64,000 bases of DNA from NCBI GenBank assembly GCA_027924585.1, contig BSBM01000824.1, forward strand, positions 481,001 to 545,000. Reading direction: 5' to 3'. Positions 1 to 10,999 of this stretch are shown one piece after another. This DNA is from Larix kaempferi. Taxonomy: Eukaryota > Streptophyta > Pinopsida > Pinales > Pinaceae. The notes under the pieces were generated by a model, which was given only the letters and a program-made list of their open reading frames with translations, was not told where the DNA came from and did not search any database. Every line of letters begins with the position of its first letter. The first letter of the stretch is position 1. The position numbers were made by a program, and so were the translations under genes.

Positions 1-1213
1 TTTGATTTTTTTGGTCTTTTTCATATTTGGGAAAAGCTTGAAAAAGAATAAAATTGCTTATAGTACAACAAGTGAGGGAACGAGTGTCAAATAGCTAGCA
101 GACTAGTCCCAAGCAGTGGATCATACTTATGCTCAATGCAAGGAAGTTTGTACAGGGTGTGGACACTTGGGGGTATGTTCCCTCAGGGTGAAAACGACAT
201 CAAATTGTGAAGGGAAAATATATAAGCTTTGCAGGGCTCGACAGGTAAAAAGTGCTCAGGCACCAGGCTAATAATTGAGTAAGCGGGAGCCAGCACAAGG
301 CTCAAGCAGCAAGCAGGATGATGCAATGCAATCACAACATGATATAACTGAGGGGAGTCCTTAAGGGAGATGGCCAGCATAAGACAAAGTAGAGTATGAG
401 TCTTTATCACAACATCATGGCGTGACTACAAAGGACTCCCAATCCTAAGGACAAACAACGGCATGGGCACCATAATGCATAAAGGGGTTCTAACTAGGGT
501 ACCCATGTTCAGAAAAGCCCTAGCGCCACATAACGACACTTCTAAAGTAGTATGAAGGTTCCATGTCAGTTACGAAGCGGGGTCGCACCTAGGGTTTATG
601 AAAATGGTCAATAGGTCAAATGCATAATGCATGCGAAAATGGAATCTAACCTATGTGCCAAGTGTGAAACGTACCTGTCGTAGATGTGAAATGGTTCAAA
701 ACAACTTTCACCGAGGAAATCTGATTTAAAAACACTACTCCATGACATGATTTTAGTTCATAACGGCTCAAAATGTAAAAAACTATAGAGAAGTGGGTCC
801 AGAAAATTATAAATAGTAATAAATTTTTCCAAATTACAATTCATTTGCACTATTCACCAATTTGGAGTTATTTGGTTAGTTTTCACCTGAAAGTTCAGTT
901 GCCAATTCTGGGAGTTACAGGAAACCGTTCAGTGAACCGTCCGGAGCAGGTTGGTGGTTACTTCCATACCTTTCATTTCAATGCTTTATTTCAATTTTTG
1001 TCAGTGGGATTTTTTGTTTGGCCAAGCCCTAGATGGATTCGGTGCTACCCGCGGGCTATAACTATGCGGGTCGTGGGTAGGGTACCAAACGTGCAGTCAA
1101 AAAATAGACTACCTGTAGGTACCCGACACTCTATACAAATTAACTCGTGAGTATGATCGTGAAGACATTTTTAATCATTAAATTGACCAAAATTTACTTG
1201 TTTTGCACTCCAG
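1..1213. other. Unassigned sequence left of the antisense ORF
   Basis: No coding region that I can support lies here. By position it should hold the 3' untranslated region, and possibly part of the 3' LTR, of the minus-strand gypsy element. I found no clear match to that element's 5' LTR at 37009-37937, apart from a weak shared theme built on TACCCGC and GCTATA near 1048-1085. A GTGAGT-like donor at about 1147 and a CAG at about 1213 could bound a short upstream intron of the antisense ORF, but no upstream exon is recognisable. Confidence 0.4.
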
Positions 1214-1266
1214 GATTGTTCTAGAGTGGAGGGAAAGAGAGCATGACTAGGTTGATGAGGCCGTGC

Positions 1267-2453
1267 ACAATGATTTGCAAGCACAACAGGAATTGCAAGC
1301 ATGTGGTTTGTATAAGTGCTGGAACATAGGGGGTTTAAGGGCCCAGAACCTATTACTCCGCCATCTGATAGACTAATGGGATGTGGATTCTCAAAACTTC
1401 ATCCTCAATGAGCAAACTCTGACACTGGAAGTAGAGGATATCTATTTCATTACCAGTTTGTCTTGTAGAGGGGAGGTGGCCAGTCTTCAGTCTCGGACTG
1501 TGGGTGGTGGGATCACTTATTAGGACTAGATAGCGCAGTATTGTCCCACATACACATGAGCGATGGAAAGTCAAGTTCCCATCAACGCCATAGTGAATTT
1601 GAGTACAAAGATCATTGTGGCTACCTTGGTGCGGATCACTGGATCCAAAGCACTACACCAAGCATCCAGAGTGGTGATGTTCTACGCATCACAATGCATG
1701 CAACCTATGATATTCGACTGGTGTAATACTCTGTTGGTGTCTATGAAGACACAATTGATAGAATGCAAAGAGGGGAAGGCCAAAAAGTTTGGGTATGGTA
1801 GCATTCTATGCAGCTTCTTCTTTGAGAGGGTTCCGAGGGTGGATGTCCCTCCTCACAGCCTCCGTGATCCATCCCTGACTCGGTGGGTTGAGATCTTGAC
1901 ACGACAGGGTGGTGTCCATCTAGCATCACCATATACTAAGGAGTTCTTCCACTATAGAGGACTACCCCTATGCAGGGATAGACTTCAGACAGGACCGTGA
2001 CATGCCGCTGCCACCAGGCGCAGTGTTCGGAGACATCGGTGAGTACTCTTTTGGTTTTGTGTTTATTGAAATTTTATGGATTTTTTTATTATAGTTGAAA
2101 TGCAAAAAATATTTTTGGTGGTAGTATCAAGTGCTAAAGTTTGACTGTTTGCTCACAGACAAAGGCCCAGTGAGACCCGAGGGCTTCTCGAGACATGGTC
2201 ATCAGCGTAGAGGTGATTAGGCAGTAGATGCTGTAGCAGGGCACACACTTCAGACATTGCGGCACAACATATCACAAATGGTTTCCCGAGTACAACAGAT
2301 AGAGGTAGCCCGACTTCCTGAGGCCATGCAGTGCCATGTAGTGGGTGTTCCTAGTGAGTGGGTGCGGCTACTGCAGTGGGTGGCCAATGCAGTACATTAC
2401 TTCTATGAGACACATCCCATCGAGGCAGCAGCTAGACCTCCCCGAAGGGAATA
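1267..2453 (+). pseudogene. Antisense ORF resembling plant mobile domain, two exons, decayed
   Basis: This ORF lies downstream of the gypsy pol but on the opposite strand. Exon 1 (about 1267-2038) encodes GLYKCWNIGGLRAQ, then a WDVDSQNF...EVEDIYFITSL stretch and the well-preserved part from 1563 (AIVNLSTKIIVATLVRITGS, ILCSFFFERVP). These resemble the plant mobile domain (aminotransferase-like) family from memory. Exon 2 (2159-2453) continues in frame with a region ending in a proline- and arginine-rich tail at the stop 2452-2454. Decay includes stops near 1374, 1527, 1533 and 1557, a 1-nt frameshift near 1950, and a TAG early in exon 2. Antisense ORFs in the 3' region are described for some Tat-lineage elements. 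The start codon cannot be placed. Confidence 0.6.
2039..2158 (+). other. Probable spliceosomal intron in the antisense ORF
   Basis: The exon reads GAC ATC G, followed by GTGAGTACTC; the 3' end is TTTGCTCACAG, followed by AC AAA GGC. Removing these 120 bases joins codons in frame with the 2257-2453 reading frame and gives D-I-D-K-G. The interior is T-rich, as in plant introns. The intron runs in the antisense direction, so it would be removed only from transcripts opposite to the element's genomic RNA. Confidence 0.6.
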
Positions 2454-2628
2454 GATATCCCAGGGTCTCATTTTTTGTATCGATATGTATATTTTTGAGG
2501 GCTATGGGCTCTAGTTTTGTATGACACTACCATTTTTGGACATATTTATATATATATACAACTTTGGTTCTCGGTTCTACTATACATGTGTATGTACAAA
2601 TGTATGAATGTCTTTGTATTTATGTGCT

Positions 2629-3084
2629 TCACGATGAATGTGACAAATGCCAATCTAATACATAATGAGCGTATACATCAGATATATAATTAAGACTCCT
2701 TGGAATATGAATATATGTAATTGAAACAAAATGTATCTCCAAGATTTGTACCTTAAGGAATATCCGTAGTAATGTAGGGTCCCGTACCCAGTACTGCCCA
2801 TTCAGCTGCGACACAACTAGTTGTGAATCCAAGTGGACTTCGAAAGACTGGACGCTATGTGAAATAGCATCCCGAAGTAGCTCAATAACGGCACTATACT
2901 CAACCACATTATTAGATGTAGGACCAAGACAAACACCTCCTGAGGACACAACTAGGTGGTCAGGTGAGAATATAACCCAGGCAGCAGAAGCAAGCTGGTG
3001 CATATGTTGGCTAGCACCATCCATGAAACCTAAGAATGTAGGAGATCCTGTTGAAATCTGTCAATCAAACAGAGGCTAATCAAC
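2629..3084 (-). pseudogene. Second RNase H domain placed after integrase
   Basis: This is an RNase HI-type fold. Counting from the methionine at 3024, the acidic residues are D2 (MDGAS), E42 (VEYSA), D66 (HLDSQL) and D116 (ISDVYAHY), so all four expected catalytic acids are present. Upstream codons in the same frame (ISTGSPTFLGF) extend the domain, with a TGA near 3069. Integrase ends at 3169 with KRYYT and a stop, which looks like a natural pol terminus, so this may be a separate ORF rather than part of the polyprotein. It probably supplies the RNA-strand degradation that the degenerate RNase H beside RT cannot. The order RT-RH-IN-RH differs from the RH-aRH-IN order usual for Tat elements. 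Whether it is the archaeal-type RNase H needs a phylogeny. Confidence 0.7.
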
Positions 3085-3168
3085 AGACCCGATAACCAAA
3101 AGGCAAGCTAAACTACGTATAGAAAAACTATACAATAGTGTACAAAAGTATCATCCCGAACCAAAGGT

Positions 3169-4554
3169 TCAAGTGTAATACCGCTTGAGGTAGATCCCAT
3201 TTCTAGGTTCCTTCAAGGAAACTCCCTCATAGTCTTCTAACTCACAAGCTCCTTTTTCGAGGACATGCCTCACAATGTAAGGACTGTGCCACATGGGATT
3301 GAACTTGCCTGCCCCCAGGGGTTCTTTAGCTTGGTCATACAAGAGTACCAAGTCACCTTCAGCATATTACCGGGGACAGATAGACCTATCATATTGAACC
3401 TTGACACGATGCTTGTTAACATCAATGGCCACAGCGGCATCTCGATGTTGCGCGTCAAGTTTCTCGAGGTGTACTAAACATTGCTCAATATTCGTCGTAT
3501 AAGGGAGGAGCTCTATGGCTAGCTTGAGTGAATGGATTTCACATTCAATCGATAAAAGTGACTCCACACCATGAACTAACTGGAACGGTGAGAGCCCGGT
3601 GGCAGTCTTGACTGCGGTTCAATATGCCCATAAAGCAGGATATAACATGATATGCCAATTGGTCTTGCTTTATTGGATGGTACATTGGAGAATGGTCTTC
3701 AAAGACTTATTTACTGCTTCAACCTGACCATTTTCTTGAGGATAGTAGGAAGAGGAGTGTTCTTTATGAAACCCAAGCTTGAGAGACAAATCCTCCATCA
3801 TCTTGTTTTGAAAGTGCAAGATACCGAACCGAGTGATAATTTGGTTGAACATGAAATGGGCTACAATAGCACCGTCATCTTTTACGGTAGGCATGGCATC
3901 AGCCCACTTGGAAAAATAATCCATGGCCACAATAATATGGTGATTACCCCTAGCCGAAGCTGGTTTGCAATCCATGAAATCTACCCCCCACTTAGTGAAG
4001 GGACTAACAGTGACGACCGGATGGAGGGGTGTTGGATGCAAGTGTATGTTCTGAGAAAACACCTAGCAAGGGTGACATCTCTTCAAAGTGTTAATAAAAT
4101 CTTTAAAGATGGTAGGCCAAAAATAACCAGCTCGCATGACACGCTGGGCTGTAGCAAGCCCGGATAAGTGACCGCCACATGCCCCCACATGGAAATCATT
4201 AAGTACCTATTCCACTTCTTCATGAGTCAAGCAACGATGGAGAATGGAATCCTTTCCTCGGCGATACAAAGTTTCACTGATGATAGTATAATCTTTAGCG
4301 TGATGTCTCACACGCTGTCGCTCATCTCGTGAATAATGTAGAGGAAACTTCAAAGTTTGGAAATATACAATGACATCCCCATACCAAGGGTCTTCGGACA
4401 AGATAAGAAACAAGTGTTCATCCACAAAGGAATCTTCATGAATGACATCCTCATCAAGTCATGGAAGGTCCGACATAAGCTCAGCGAACACCAGTGATTT
4501 CACCGATTTTGTCGAAGCAAAATGAAGATCAAATTCCTGAAGGATTATAATCCA
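3169..4554 (-). pseudogene. Gypsy integrase (zinc-binding, core and C-terminal region)
   Basis: Reading from 4554 the frame continues RNase H across the copia insertion (WIIILQEFDLHF). Then follow the linker LYRRGKDSILHRCL, a zinc-binding region ending LKRCHPC, and the core starting WGVDFMDCKPASARG. The first catalytic Asp is present (VDFMD), and the Glu is in QENGQVEAVNK. The block expected to hold the second Asp reads GILHFQNKMMED and has lost it. The C-terminal part (VLLYDQAKEPLG, GIYLKRYYT) closes at a stop at 3169. Internal stops occur near 4204, 4060, 3667, 3622 and 3364. Integrase would insert the element's cDNA into nuclear DNA; this copy cannot. Confidence 0.85.
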
Positions 4555-4559
4555 TTTAT

Positions 4560-5203
4560 TGTTAAATTTTCAGAATTTACTTCAATCTGATCTAGGATCT
4601 TAACTGAGAGAACAACATGTACAACAAATCTAGAGCATATCAATCATGGAGGCAATAATGCAAGCACACAAGAGACACAATGTTTACTTAGGGAAAACCA
4701 TAAAGGTGAAAAACCCCAATAAATTTCTCAGAGATAGACAGAGCAATGATACAACCAGAATACAAGAGATAGTCTTCTCCTAGCAGCAGAGCCTCCTCCT
4801 CCACAAGTGCACCGCTCTCCAAAGTGTGAGTGAGAGAATAGAATGTGTAAAATGAGAGAGACACACTCTCTATTTATACACTAACTTGAATTGACCTTTA
4901 CTCAACTAGGTCAGCCTCAACTTAACCACTTAACATAATGCTAACTAGGCCGACCCCCACTAGGGTGGTCTAATAACCCTTTGACCCACGTGGCCGACCC
5001 CCAATAGGGTGGTCTAATAACCCTTTGACCCACATGACTTATATAGGGCCGACCCCAACAAGGTGGTCTAATAACCCATCAAGTATAAGTTACGACACTT
5101 AATATAAATGACGACACTTTCATATAGAGGAATAATAACATCTATATAGGAATACGATATACATATATGTGAAATACATTCCGAAGTTACATATACATCA
5201 ACA
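4560..5203 (-). repeat. 3' LTR of outer type-1 copia
   Basis: In plus orientation it begins TGTTAAATTTTCAG and ends ATACATCAACA. It is the 3' LTR in element sense because the polypurine tract abuts it at 5204. A TATAAATA box on the minus strand lies at 4871-4878, upstream of which are three U3 repeats. Confidence 0.92.
4948..5078 (-). repeat. Three tandem U3 units (GGCCGACCCC...GGTGGTCTAATAACCC)
   Basis: Three roughly 46-bp units, each with GCCGACCCC and GTGGTCTAATAACCC, lie 70-210 bp upstream of the TATA box in element sense. The inner copy's 5' LTR (13466-14055) has only two units while its 3' LTR has three. Type-2 LTRs carry one unit. Position and copy-number change resemble tandem enhancer boxes in other plant copia U3 regions. 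The regulatory role is inferred. Confidence 0.6.
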
Positions 5204-5215
5204 CTCCCTCTTAAC
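5204..5215 (-). other. Polypurine tract
   Basis: CTCCCTCTTAAC on the plus strand reads GTTAAGAGGGAG on the element's sense strand, directly before the 3' LTR. This is the expected plus-strand DNA primer site. Confidence 0.85.
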
Positions 5216-5445
5216 TAGGAAGGTATTTCTCGACAAAGGTCTGCTAGTACAAGTCTTCTTCTCTAGATCATCATCAGCGAATCATCATCCTTGAATCATC
5301 ATCATCGTCACTGCTTCTACTATCTCAATCAATCTCTGAATCTACTTGTCATAGGAAGTTCTACAGAGCCAGTCCTTTTTCATACTGGATGTAGGCCCAC
5401 CACCTGCAGGTCTTCGTCATCACTAGCCATACTGTGGAATCCTCA

Positions 5446-6045
5446 TGACTTATTACATGCATCACAAAACCTTTCAAGAGCATCCCAGGACTTATTACGA
5501 GCACACAACCCAACCTATCGGATCTCCCATGGAGCTATTACATGTGACCCTACCACAAAACCTCGAAAGAGAATTCCAGGACTGATTACGAGCACACAGC
5601 TCGACCTATCGGATCTCCCAGGGTGCTATTATATGTGGTCACCACAAAACCTTGCAAGAGAATCCCAGGACTTATTACGGGAACACATCCCAACCTATCA
5701 GATCTCCCAGGGCGATATTACATGTGGTCATGGAAAAACCTTGCAAGAGCATCCCAGGACTTATTACGAGCACACAGCTCAACCTATCGGATCTCCCAGG
5801 GTGCTATTATATGCCATAGGACAAAACCTCGAAAGAGCATCTTCCAGATATCCCAGGGTGAAATTATATGCCATAGGAAAAACCTTGCAAGACTATCTAC
5901 AGATCTCCCAAGAAGCTATTATATGTCCTCCCAAAGCAAAACCTTGAAAGAGAATTTGCCAAATCTCCCAGAGAGCTATTATATGCCAGTAGCAAAACCT
6001 AGCAAGAGAATTTGCAAACCTCCCAGGGCACTATTATATGCTTAT
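5446..6045 (-). repeat. 3' tandem repeats, outer type-1 copia
   Basis: Repeats contain AAAACCT(C/T)G(A/C)AAGAG, CCCAGGACT(T/G)ATTACG, AGCTCAACCTATC and GGATCTCCCAGGG. Early units are about 90 bp and later ones about 58 bp. No protein is supported, although long open frames result from the repeats. Confidence 0.75.
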
Positions 6046-6069
6046 ATGCACAACCTGACCACGGCCACA

Positions 6070-6387
6070 AAGTATCAACCTGATACTTAACATACATCAT
6101 CCTGATGTATACATGATCATCCCGATCATCATCACTGCAACATCCTGAAGCTCGTCATCCATGATCATCCTGATCATATAATGCATCTACCTGATGCATA
6201 CCAATTATCTACCTAATACATATCAACATACATGATCCACCTGATCATACAATGTATCCACCTGATACAAAAAAGTGATCCACTTGATCATACCTAATAC
6301 ATATCAACATACATGATCTACCTGATCATACACAGTATCCACCCGATACATATACAGAGCAGTAACTGGAGCATCCTCCTGATGCTC
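6070..6387 (-). repeat. Hairpin array, outer type-1 copia
   Basis: About eleven short inverted repeats lie between the tandem repeats and the end of pol. Examples are AAGTATC-AACCT-GATACTT, ATACATC-ATCCT-GATGTAT, ATGCATC-TACCT-GATGCAT and GAGCATC-CTCCT-GATGCTC. Loops are near constant while both stem arms vary together. Confidence 0.75.
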
Positions 6388-6467
6388 ATCATCCAGCGCT
6401 TACATCCACAGCCATGTGAAGGATCCTCCTTCCAACATTCTTGGAATGGCTTCTGTAAATGCATCCA

Positions 6468-7566
6468 TCACTTCTTCCTCGAAGTGTCATCAATCTGAAG
6501 AACACCAAGCCTCTCTCTGAAGTACTTGACCTGCACTCTGGCCAACGGCTTGGTCAATACATCTGCAACCTGCTCATTCATCGCAACATACTCTGCTTTG
6601 GCTGTACTCAGTGCTACGCAAGAATGCTTCCTGCTAAACCAAGAGATCACACCTGATCCCTATCTGCAGTACTACCTGACCAATCTGAATCAACATAACC
6701 CTGCAGGTTAAATTTTTGATTTGCATCATACTTGAGCCCATAATCAACTATACCCTTCAGGTACACCAGAATATGCTTTACAACAACCAGGTGAACACTC
6801 CTCGGATCCGTCAGGAGCTGGCTCAATGTGTTCACCGCAAAACAAATATCTGGTCTCGTGTTCGTCAGGTACATCAAGGACCCAATCATCTGACGATACA
6901 TAGTGATATCAACCAGCTCAGATGAAGCATCACACGGAAGCTTCAGGTTTGATGCCATAGGTGTGGCCATAGCCTTGCAGTCCATCATCCTGAACCTCTT
7001 CAGGATCTCTACTGCATACTTCCCTTGTCCAAAGAAGATTCCATCTGCACTCTACCACACCTCCATGCCAAAAACAAATAGTGCATCATCCCCAAGTTCT
7101 TTAACTTGAACTTGGAAGCAATCTTCCACTTAGTATCTGCAATCAATCTGTCATCTCCTATTACAAATAAGTCATCCACATACAGGAGTAGAATCATGGG
7201 ATTCCCTTCCTTAACCTTGTAGTAAAGGTTGGAATCTGCTTTACTCTTGGTAAAGCCCAAACTGGATGGAAAGCTGTCTATCCTATCATACCAAGTTCTA
7301 CACATATATGACTCCCTGTCATGTGTCTCAGAACCAAGTGGTTGCTCCACATACATTTCTTCTTCAACTACACCATTCAAGAAGGCTATCTTGAAATCCA
7401 TCTGGTGTATCTTCCACTTCATCACTGCAGCCAGAGAAACTACTGATCTAATGGAAGTGTATCTGGCTACAGGAGCAAAATTCTCTATGCTACCACCTGC
7501 AGCATGCTTGATCTTGTAGATCCTCTTGGAAGTCACTACAGACTACCCTTCAGGTCTTGGGATTGC
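6468..7566 (-). pseudogene. Copia RT-RNase H remnant, outer type-1
   Basis: From the right, the minus strand encodes ASIRT-type copia RT (YTSIRSVVSLAAVMKWKIHQ, FLNGVVEEEMYVEQPLG), the active site LLYVDDLFVIGDD, then RNase H pieces (YVDSDWSGSTADR, ISWFSRKHSCVALSTAKAEY) and the pol C-terminus ERLGVLQIDDTSRKK. Several stretches are deleted: one in RT after HAAGGSIE, another around LKKALYGLKQ, and about 60-70 residues within RNase H between AEYVA and NEQVADVLTKPLARV. Frames change between segments. Its upstream continuation lies across the inner insertion at 14061-14180. It cannot encode an active enzyme. Confidence 0.85.
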
Positions 7567-7571
7567 ATCCC

Positions 7572-8218
7572 TGTTAAATTTTCAGAATTTACTTCAATCT
7601 GATCTAGGATCTTAACTGAGAGAAAAACATGTACAGCAAATCTACAACATATCAATCATGGACACAATAATGCAAGCACACAAGAGACACAGAGTTTACT
7701 TCGGGAAAACCATAAAGGTGAAAAACCCCAATAACTTCCTCAGAGAGAGATAGAGCAATGATATAACAAGAATACAGGAGATAGTCTTCTCCTAGCAGCA
7801 GAGCCTCCTCCTCCACAAGTGCGCCACTCTCCACAGTGTGAGTGAGAGAATATAATGTATAAAATGAGAGAAACACACTCTCTATTTATACACTAACTTT
7901 ACTTGACCTTTACTCAACTAGGTCAGCCTCAAATTAACCACTTAACATAATGCTGACTGGGTTGACCCCCACTAGGGTGGTCTAATAACCCTTTGAACCA
8001 CATGGCTGACCCCCAATAGGGTGGTCTAATAACCCTTTTGACCCACATGACTTATATAGGGCTGACCCCAACAAGGTGGTCTAATAACCCATCAAGTATA
8101 AGTTACAACACTTACAATATAAATGACGACATTTCCATATAGAGGAATAATAACATCTCTATAGGAATACAATATGCATATATGTGAAATACATTCCGAA
8201 GTTACATATACATCAACA
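7572..8218 (-). repeat. 3' LTR of inner type-1 copia
   Basis: TGTTAAATTTTCAG...CATCAACA, with the minus-strand TATAAATA box at 7883-7890 and three U3 units upstream of it in element sense. Confidence 0.92.
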
Positions 8219-8230
8219 CTCCCTCTTAAC
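8219..8230 (-). other. Polypurine tract
   Basis: CTCCCTCTTAAC, identical to the tract of the outer copy and adjoining the 3' LTR. Confidence 0.85.
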
Positions 8231-8514
8231 TAGGAAGGTATTGCTCGACATAGGTCTTCTAGCACAAGTCATCTTCTCTGGATCATCGTCACTGGATAAT
8301 TGTCATCAAGTCATCATCATCGTCACTACTGCTGCTATCTCAATCAAGCTATGAATCTACTCATCATAGGAAGTTCTACAGAGCCAGTCCTTTTTCATAC
8401 TGGATGTAGGCCCATCACCTACAGGTCTTTGTCATCACTCGCCATATTGTGGAATCCTCAGGACTTATTACGTGCGTCTCAAAACCTTAAAAGAGTCTCT
8501 TGACTAGCAAGAAC

Positions 8515-9085
8515 CCTAAAGAGCATCTAAGGCCTTTTTCATCCTGTCCAGATCTCCAGGACTTATTACATGTGACCCCACCACAAAACCTCGAAAGAGA
8601 ATCCCAGGACTGATTATGAGCACAAGGCTCAACCTATCAGATCTCCCAGGGCACAAATTACATGTGGTCACCACAAAACCTCGAAAGAGCATCCCAGGAC
8701 TGATTACGAGCACAAGGCTCAACCTATCGGATCTCCCAGGGCACAAATTACATATGGTCATGGAAAAACCTCGAAAGAGCATCCTAGGACTAATTACGAG
8801 CACACAGCTCAACCTATCGAATCTCCCAGGGCACAAATTACGTGCCATAGGACAAAACCTCGAAAGAGCATCTGCCAGATATCCCAGGGCACAGATTACA
8901 TGTCATAGGAAAAAGCTCGAAAGACTATCTGCAGATCTCCCAGGGCACAAATTATATGTCCTCCCAAGAAAAACCTCGAAAGAGCATTTGCCAGATATCC
9001 CAGGGTACAAATTACATGCGATAGGAAAAACCTCGAAAGACTATCTGCAAATCTCCCGAGGCACAAATTACATGCTTATCTACAT
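8515..9085 (-). repeat. 3' tandem repeats, inner type-1 copia (90 then 58 bp)
   Basis: Units starting near 8580, 8671, 8761 and 8849 are spaced 89-91 bp and share CCTCGAAAGAG, GACTGATTACGAGC, CTCAACCTATC and TCCCAGGGCACAAATTACAT. From 8849 the spacing shortens to about 58-59 bp because the GACTGATTACGAGC part is missing from each later unit. Confidence 0.8.
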
Positions 9086-9106
9086 AGCCTGTTCCATGGC
9101 CACAGA

Positions 9107-9629
9107 GCATCAACCTGATACTCACCATACATCATCCTGATGTACACATGATCATCCTGATCATCATCACTGCAACATCCTATTGCATGTCATCTGGAGT
9201 AACATCTTGAAGCTCGTCATCCATGATCATCCTGATCATACAATCCATCTACCTAATGCATACTAAGTATCTACCTGATACATATCATCATACATGATCC
9301 ACCTGATCATACAATGTATCCACTTGATGCATATACAGATACATGTTCCAAGCATCCAACATGATGCTTATACAAAATACATACACATGATCCAACAGAT
9401 CATATCCAGCATCCAACATGATGCGTACATACATATAAATGATCCAACTAATCATATCCAGCATCCAACATGATGCGTAAATACATATACATATAAATGA
9501 TCCAACTGATCATATCCAACATCCAACATGATGCATATATACATATACATATAAATGATCCAACTGATCATATCCAGCATCATCCTGATGCATATACAGA
9601 GCAGTAACTAGAGCATCGTCCTGATGCTC
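9107..9629 (-). repeat. Hairpin array, inner type-1 copia
   Basis: About nineteen units lie in 523 bp. They include TACATC-ATCCT-GATGTA, ATGATC-CACCT-GATCAT, GTATC-TACCT-GATAC, AGCATC-CAACAT-GATGCT and GAGCATC-GTCCT-GATGCTC. GATCAT and GATGC stems alternate through the right half with CAACT and CAACAT loops. Confidence 0.78.
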
Positions 9630-9709
9630 ATCATCTAGCGCTTATATCCACAGCCATGTGAAGGATCCTCCTTCCAACATGCTTGGAATGGCCTTTGCAA
9701 ATGTGTCCA

Positions 9710-10980
9710 TCACTTCTTCCTCGAAGTGTCATCAATCCGAAGAACACCAAGCCTCTCTCTGAAGTACCCGAATTTCACTCTGGCTAGTGGTTTCGTCAGC
9801 ACATCTGCAATCTGCTCATCCATCGCAATGTGCAGGAGCTTCACAGCTCCTCTCTGCACCATATCCCTGATATAGTGATATTTGATCTCTATGTGTTTCA
9901 ACCTGTCATGAAACACTAGGTTCTTAGACAACTTCACACAACTCTGGTTATCACAAAAGATACCAGTAGCATCCAACGGGAGATCAAATAACTCAGACAG
10001 TAGCTTCCGTAGCCATACTACCTCACAACTAGCTGAGCAGGCTGCAACATACTCTACCTCAACTGTACTCAATGCTACACAGGATTGCTTCCTGCTAAAC
10101 CAAGAGATCACACCTGATCCCATACTGAAGCAACACCCAGATGTCCTCTTCCTATCTGCAGCACTGCCAACCCAATCTGAATCAACATAACCCTGCAGGT
10201 TAAACTTTTGATTCCCATAATACTTGAGCCCATAATCAATTGGACCCTTCAGGTACCTCAGAATATGCTTTACAACAACCAGGTGAATACTCCTTGGATC
10301 TATTAGGAACTAGCTCAATGTGTTCACCGCAAAGCAAATATCTAGTGTCGTGTTCGTCAGGTACATCAAGGACCCAATCATCTGACGATACATAATGATA
10401 TCAACCGGCTTAGATGAAGCATCAAACAGAAGCTTCAGGTTCGATGCCATAGCCTCGCAGTCCATCATCCCGAACCTCTTCAGGATCTCTACTGCATACT
10501 TCCCTTGTCCAAGGAAGATTCCATCTGCACTCTGCCACACCTTCATACCAAGAAAGTAGTGCATCTTACCCAAGTTCTTCATCTCTAACTCAGCAGCAAG
10601 CTTCCACTGTGTGTCGTCAATCAATCTGTCATCTCCTGTTACAAATAGGTCATCCACATACAGGAGTATAATCACAGGATTCCCTTCCTCAACCTTGTAG
10701 TAAAGGTTGGAATCCGCTTCACTCTTAGTAAAGCCCAAACTGGATAGAAAGTTGTCTATCCTACCAAGTTTTTCACACATATCTGACTACACCATTCAAG
10801 AAGGCTATCTTGAAATCCATCTAGTGTATCTTCTATTTCATCACTTTTATATTTCTCTATGCTGCCATCTGCAGCATGCTTGATCTGATAGTTCCATTTG
10901 GAAGTCACAACAGACTTCCCTTCAGCTCTTGGGACTGCATCCCAAACATTTTTCTTCATGATCGATGGATCATGGCATTC
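9710..10980 (-). pseudogene. Copia RT-RNase H remnant, inner type-1
   Basis: RNase H is well preserved (ISWFSRKQSCVALSTVEVEY, GIFCDNQSCVKLS, DEQIADVLTKPLARV, end DDTSRKK with its stop at about 9710). RT has LLYVDDLFVTGDD and GKMHYFLGMKVWQSADG. The RT N-terminal part (KSVVTSKWNYQIKHAADG) is joined to the rest after loss of the ARGFSQKEGIDYEETFAP block. There is also a frameshift between the pieces near 10760-10780 and a stop near 10312. A short upstream extension (IENIEDIEVPRIQEE) precedes RT. Confidence 0.85.
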
Positions 10981-10999
10981 TTCCTGTATCCTGGGAACT

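Noticed and set aside
3652-4167. Plus-strand frame of 171 codons
   Set aside because: It is opposite to the integrase core; the minus-strand frame has the conserved residues.
5291-6090. Two long overlapping plus-strand open frames (218 and 155 codons)
   Set aside because: They lie wholly in tandem repeats opposite to the element; period and base bias keep them open. The proteins are repeats of the same words with no family features.
8516-9140. Repeat-rich open frames on both strands (110 and 174 codons)
   Set aside because: They are translations of the 90-bp repeats on both strands at once, as expected for a repeat array rather than a gene.
9107-9629. Possible CRISPR array
   Set aside because: Units are short palindromic words with variable spacing and no unique spacers of constant length, in a plant copia 3' region.
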